From Methanosarcina barkeri str. Wiesmoor (GTDB lineage Archaea > Halobacteriota > Methanosarcinia > Methanosarcinales > Methanosarcinaceae), in the NCBI RefSeq assembly GCF_000969985.1, contig NZ_CP009526.1:2170001-2234000 (forward strand): a DNA stretch of 64,000 bases, read 5' to 3'. Shown here in pieces: positions 61,643-64,000 of this stretch (positions are counted from its first letter, which is position 1; each line of letters begins with the position of its first letter). Below the pieces are notes generated by a model that saw only the letters and a program-made list of their open reading frames with translations, did not search any database and had not been told where the DNA came from. The position numbers were made by a program, and so were the translations under genes.

Positions 61643-62503
61643 TTAATCAGATGCTTCCAAAAGGGCAGGATGCTTCTCTTTTAATTTTATAAGAAGCCTT
61701 TCATTTAATTTTGCGTTATAAAGGGTTTTTACATTAGAAAGCTGGTCAAATGTCAAATAGTGAGCTTCTTTAAGGTTAGCTCCTTTAATGTTGGCCCCAC
61801 TAATATTAGCCCCTTCGAGGTCAGCCCATGTAAAGATAGCCTCTTCAAGGTTAGCCTTTGTAAGGTCAACCCATTCAAGATTTGCCCCTGTAAAGTTAGT
61901 TCCTACAAGGTAAGACTCTACAAGGTTAGCTCCTTTAAGTTCAGCCCAACTAAGTTCAGCCTCTATAAGATTAACTCCTTTAAGGTTGGCTCTTTCAAGG
62001 TTAGCTACTTTTAGATTAGCTCCTTCAAGACTGGCTCCTTCAAGATTAGCTTCTAGTAAGTTAGTTTCTCTAAGGTCAGCTCCCTCAAGGTTAGCTTCTC
62101 TAAGATCAGCCCCTCCAAGGTTAGCTTCTCTAAGATCAGCTCCTCCAAGGTTAGTTTCTCTAAGATCAGCCCCTTCAAGGTCAGCTCCCTCAAGGTTAGC
62201 TTCTCTAAGATCAGCCCCTCCAAGGTTAGCTTCTCTAAGATCAGCTCCTCCAAGGTTAGTTTCTCTAAGATCAGCCCCTTCAAGGTTAGCTCCTAGTAAG
62301 TTAGCCTTCTCAAGGTTAGCTCCTAGTAAGTTAGCTTCTCTAAGATTAACTCCTTCAAAAGATAATTCTTTTAGATTAGCCCCTATAAGGCAAGTTCCGA
62401 TAAAATTAGATTTTTTGAGGTTATCTTCGTTAAGGTTAGCTCTTGTAACTTTAGTTTCTTCAAAGTAACTTTTATTAAGGTTTAATTCTTTAGTAACAAA
62501 CAT
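61643..62503 (-). CDS. Pentapeptide-repeat protein
   Basis: 286 residues. Residues about 20-245 consist of A(D/N)LxX pentapeptides (e.g. LREANLGGADLREANLEGAD), which form a right-handed quadrilateral beta-helix. Function ranges from DNA mimicry (gyrase protection) to unknown; nothing here decides. The C-terminal 40 residues (LTFDQLSNVKTLYNAKLNER) are helical and typical of the end of such proteins in cyanobacteria and Methanosarcina. The nucleotide sequence is highly repetitive, with 60- to 75-bp exact duplications. Confidence 0.92.
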   Translation of the reverse strand: MFVTKELNLNKSYFEETKVTRANLNEDNLKKSNFIGTCLIGANLKELSFEGVNLREANLLGANLEKANLLGANLEGADLRETNLGGADLREANLGGADLREANLEGADLEGADLRETNLGGADLREANLGGADLREANLEGADLRETNLLEANLEGASLEGANLKVANLERANLKGVNLIEAELSWAELKGANLVESYLVGTNFTGANLEWVDLTKANLEEAIFTWADLEGANISGANIKGANLKEAHYLTFDQLSNVKTLYNAKLNERLLIKLKEKHPALLEASD

Positions 62504-63016
62504 TCTACGGTCCCTTCCTTCTATTTATCCATTTATCTATTTTTGTTCTTGAATTATTAGAAACACTTGTTTTTGTGTTTCATAATTCCTTCATCAGAAG
62601 TCGCTGTCCGAATAGAAGTCTTGCACTATGTTCAATTTCTAAAAATACAAACCCTATTACTAGTGACGTAAGGAGTGTACATCTTTTGAATTTATTTACC
62701 ATCTCACTTATACGTCTTTTAACATCTACCTCATTTTAAACACAGGAAATTGATTAACTATCTAAATGTATTCAATTTTTTACTCGCACAGTGTATCATA
62801 TAATATAAATATATATAAACATTTTCCAAATATTCAATAGAGCTATATATACTAGAAAAAATATATAGTTTAAATCTAATTTATTATATGTCCAACTTAA
62901 AACATATATAAAACGGAAGCTGTATTCAAAGAGATTTAAAGAAGAATTAATCTCTGGATGATAAGTTAAAAGTTGCTAAGATTTCCATAAAAATCAAGTA
63001 CAGTTGAAATTATAAT
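62504..63016. other. AT-rich intergenic region
   Basis: No gene seen. ATATAATATAAATATATATA near 62800 and a copy of the TATATGTCCAA word (62887) that recurs at 63586 and 63891. Confidence 0.35.
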
Positions 63017-63149
63017 TTAAAATTCAATTTTTAGCTTTGTAGAACTTCTCTTGTTGCAAACCTGACAATGAAGTTTTTCAGAACTTTTCCAGATCAGGAT
63101 TTCCTGCTTATATGTACATGAGGGCTGAAAAACCTGGCATTGGAAAATC

Positions 63150-63500
63150 CTGCAATTTCCTTGGATATGCCCGGATAATACTGTGATAGACTGGTTCAAT
63201 ACCTGCGATCTTGTATGCGTGCCCAGCCGAAACGAGCCTTTTGGAATTGTGGTTCTTGAGCCTGGGATGAAAAAAACCTGTAGTTGCAAGCGGCGCAGTT
63301 GCCCTCGTGGAGAATTTCAGGGCAGGAGTTATTGCTCATAAAGAACCGTCTTCTATTGCATGGGACCTCAATTAATTCCTTGAAGAGCTTGATCATAACC
63401 GAATGGGGAAAAAGGTTATGACCTTCTTAAAAAGCGGTATAACTGGAAAACAATAGCTGAAAAGACTCTCAAGGGATGTGAAAAAGCAATACCATATGTT
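63150..63500 (+). pseudogene. Glycosyltransferase family 4 C-terminal remnant
   Basis: Three frames in turn read the glycosyltransferase-1 C-terminal domain: NTCDLVCVPSRNEPFGIVVL (containing the donor-binding E-x7-E region), then PVVASGAVALVENFRAGVIA and HKEPSSIAWDLN, then KKRYNWKTIAEKTLKG. Shifts near 63265 and stops near 63372 show decay. The N-terminal half is missing or unrecognisable. In the intact family these add sugars to surface glycans. Confidence 0.65.
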
Positions 63501-63567
63501 TGTTGGTGGCCCTGTGCAAGATGCATGAGGACAATCATAGATGAGTACAGCATGAACTATATGGTTT

Positions 63568-63632
63568 AAATTTATCTATATAAAGTATGTCCAAAAAATA
63601 TATGAAAAACTTAATTTATGTATAATTTAGAA
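63568..63632. repeat. Imperfect dispersed repeat, partner at 63868-63945
   Basis: Shares TATGTCCAAAAAATATAT and the following A/T-rich block with 63868-63945 and loosely with 62855-62925. Probably a relic of a repeated element; no gene. Confidence 0.55.
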
Positions 63633-63636
63633 GAGC

Positions 63637-63747
63637 CGGTGTCGATTCCAATGACAACAAAATCCAATCAACGTCGCCATGGATCGTCCTTATTTCCACA
63701 AATAGCTTCACTCAGAAAAGTTAACTCACATTAATCGACACCAGCCC
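63637..63747. mobile_element. Short element with GGTGTCGATT inverted ends
   Basis: Left GCCGGTGTCGATT and right AATCGACACCAGCC are inverted copies with one or two differences. About 110 bp, no coding frame. Confidence 0.5.
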
Positions 63748-64000
63748 TCAAACTCTTTTTCCATATAGTTTCTCTGAAATCTATCTGAGTACTCTTTTTT
63801 TGCCTATGATCTGCAACCGATTTCAGGCAGTCAAGCCAAGTCATCAATGAATATAATGCGGTATATATAGTCTAAATTCTTATATATAATATATGTCCAA
63901 AAAATATATAATAAACTCGATTTAGTTATAATCTGGAAGGTCTACAATCGATTCAAGAAATCACGACCGTAGAATATCTCTGACACAGTTCCCATTTCCG

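Noticed and set aside
61986-62468. 160-codon open frame opposite the pentapeptide gene
   Set aside because: It is a mirror of the regular codon pattern of the pentapeptide repeats on the other strand.
1-64000. tRNA, rRNA, riboswitch or replication-origin signals
   Set aside because: I looked for CCA-type tRNA ends, rRNA blocks and known riboswitch cores by eye and found none that I could support. A covariance-model scan would be decisive.

Overview
The window is a 64-kb piece of an archaeal chromosome that looks like Methanosarcina or a very close relative. The grounds are archaeal-type indolepyruvate:ferredoxin oxidoreductase (IorAB) beside phenylacetate-CoA ligase, DUF432 next to an MscS channel, a DUF2178/XRE pair, the LMGWCPN N-terminal signature typical of Methanosarcina proteins, many TPR/HEAT/pentapeptide proteins, and long AT-rich gaps full of short inverted-repeat elements. 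No rRNA, tRNA or CRISPR array was recognised.

Layout. 0-3.5 kb: the 3' part of a TctA-like permease, a coiled-coil/PASTA protein and a TPR protein. 3.5-5 kb: a mobile-element graveyard with a transposase tail and three kinds of CTAGTG-ended miniature elements. 5-7.5 kb: an XRE regulator/DUF2178 operon behind a palindromic site, then a glutamine amidotransferase. 7.6-11.5 kb: iorA-iorB-paaK, probably for aryl 2-oxoacid and aryl acid metabolism. 12-17.7 kb: a membrane island with two MscS channels, a TM-helix-repeat protein, CorA and DUF432. 18-20 kb: an M3 oligopeptidase and a broken cas1-like tail.

20.4-32.3 kb is an accessory island rich in repeats. It holds the most unusual locus: a pyruvoyl-dependent histidine decarboxylase (Ser-Ser processing site and active-site residues visible), followed on the same strand by a C69 N-terminal-cysteine amidohydrolase/dipeptidase and a DUF885-like zinc metallopeptidase. 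A peptide-to-histidine-to-histamine route is a reasonable inference. Next come a methyltransferase and a trypsin-like protease fused to a DNA/RNA non-specific nuclease, whose 3' end is duplicated about 1.7 kb away.

32-43 kb: an isochorismatase-like hydrolase whose segments occur in a non-canonical order, a polysaccharide flippase, a Cys-containing HTH protein, an ABC exporter, a secreted DNase I-like lipoprotein, a kinesin-light-chain-type TPR protein and a CoA-binding protein. 43-54 kb: a small Cys protein, a winged-helix regulator, a ferredoxin gene whose only plausible start is AUA, a SufT-like Fe-S assembly factor, a SagB-type nitroreductase, a phosphoglycerate-mutase-like phosphatase, an HD protein, a large HEAT-repeat protein and a helical-repeat protein. 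54-64 kb: a GNAT, degraded zinc-ribbon genes, hypothetical membrane proteins, an aminoglycoside-phosphotransferase-like kinase, a pentapeptide-repeat protein and fragments of a histidine kinase and a glycosyltransferase.

A recurring feature is short-period tandem repeats directly after stop codons. In at least one case (paaK) the repeat unit includes the gene's own last codons.
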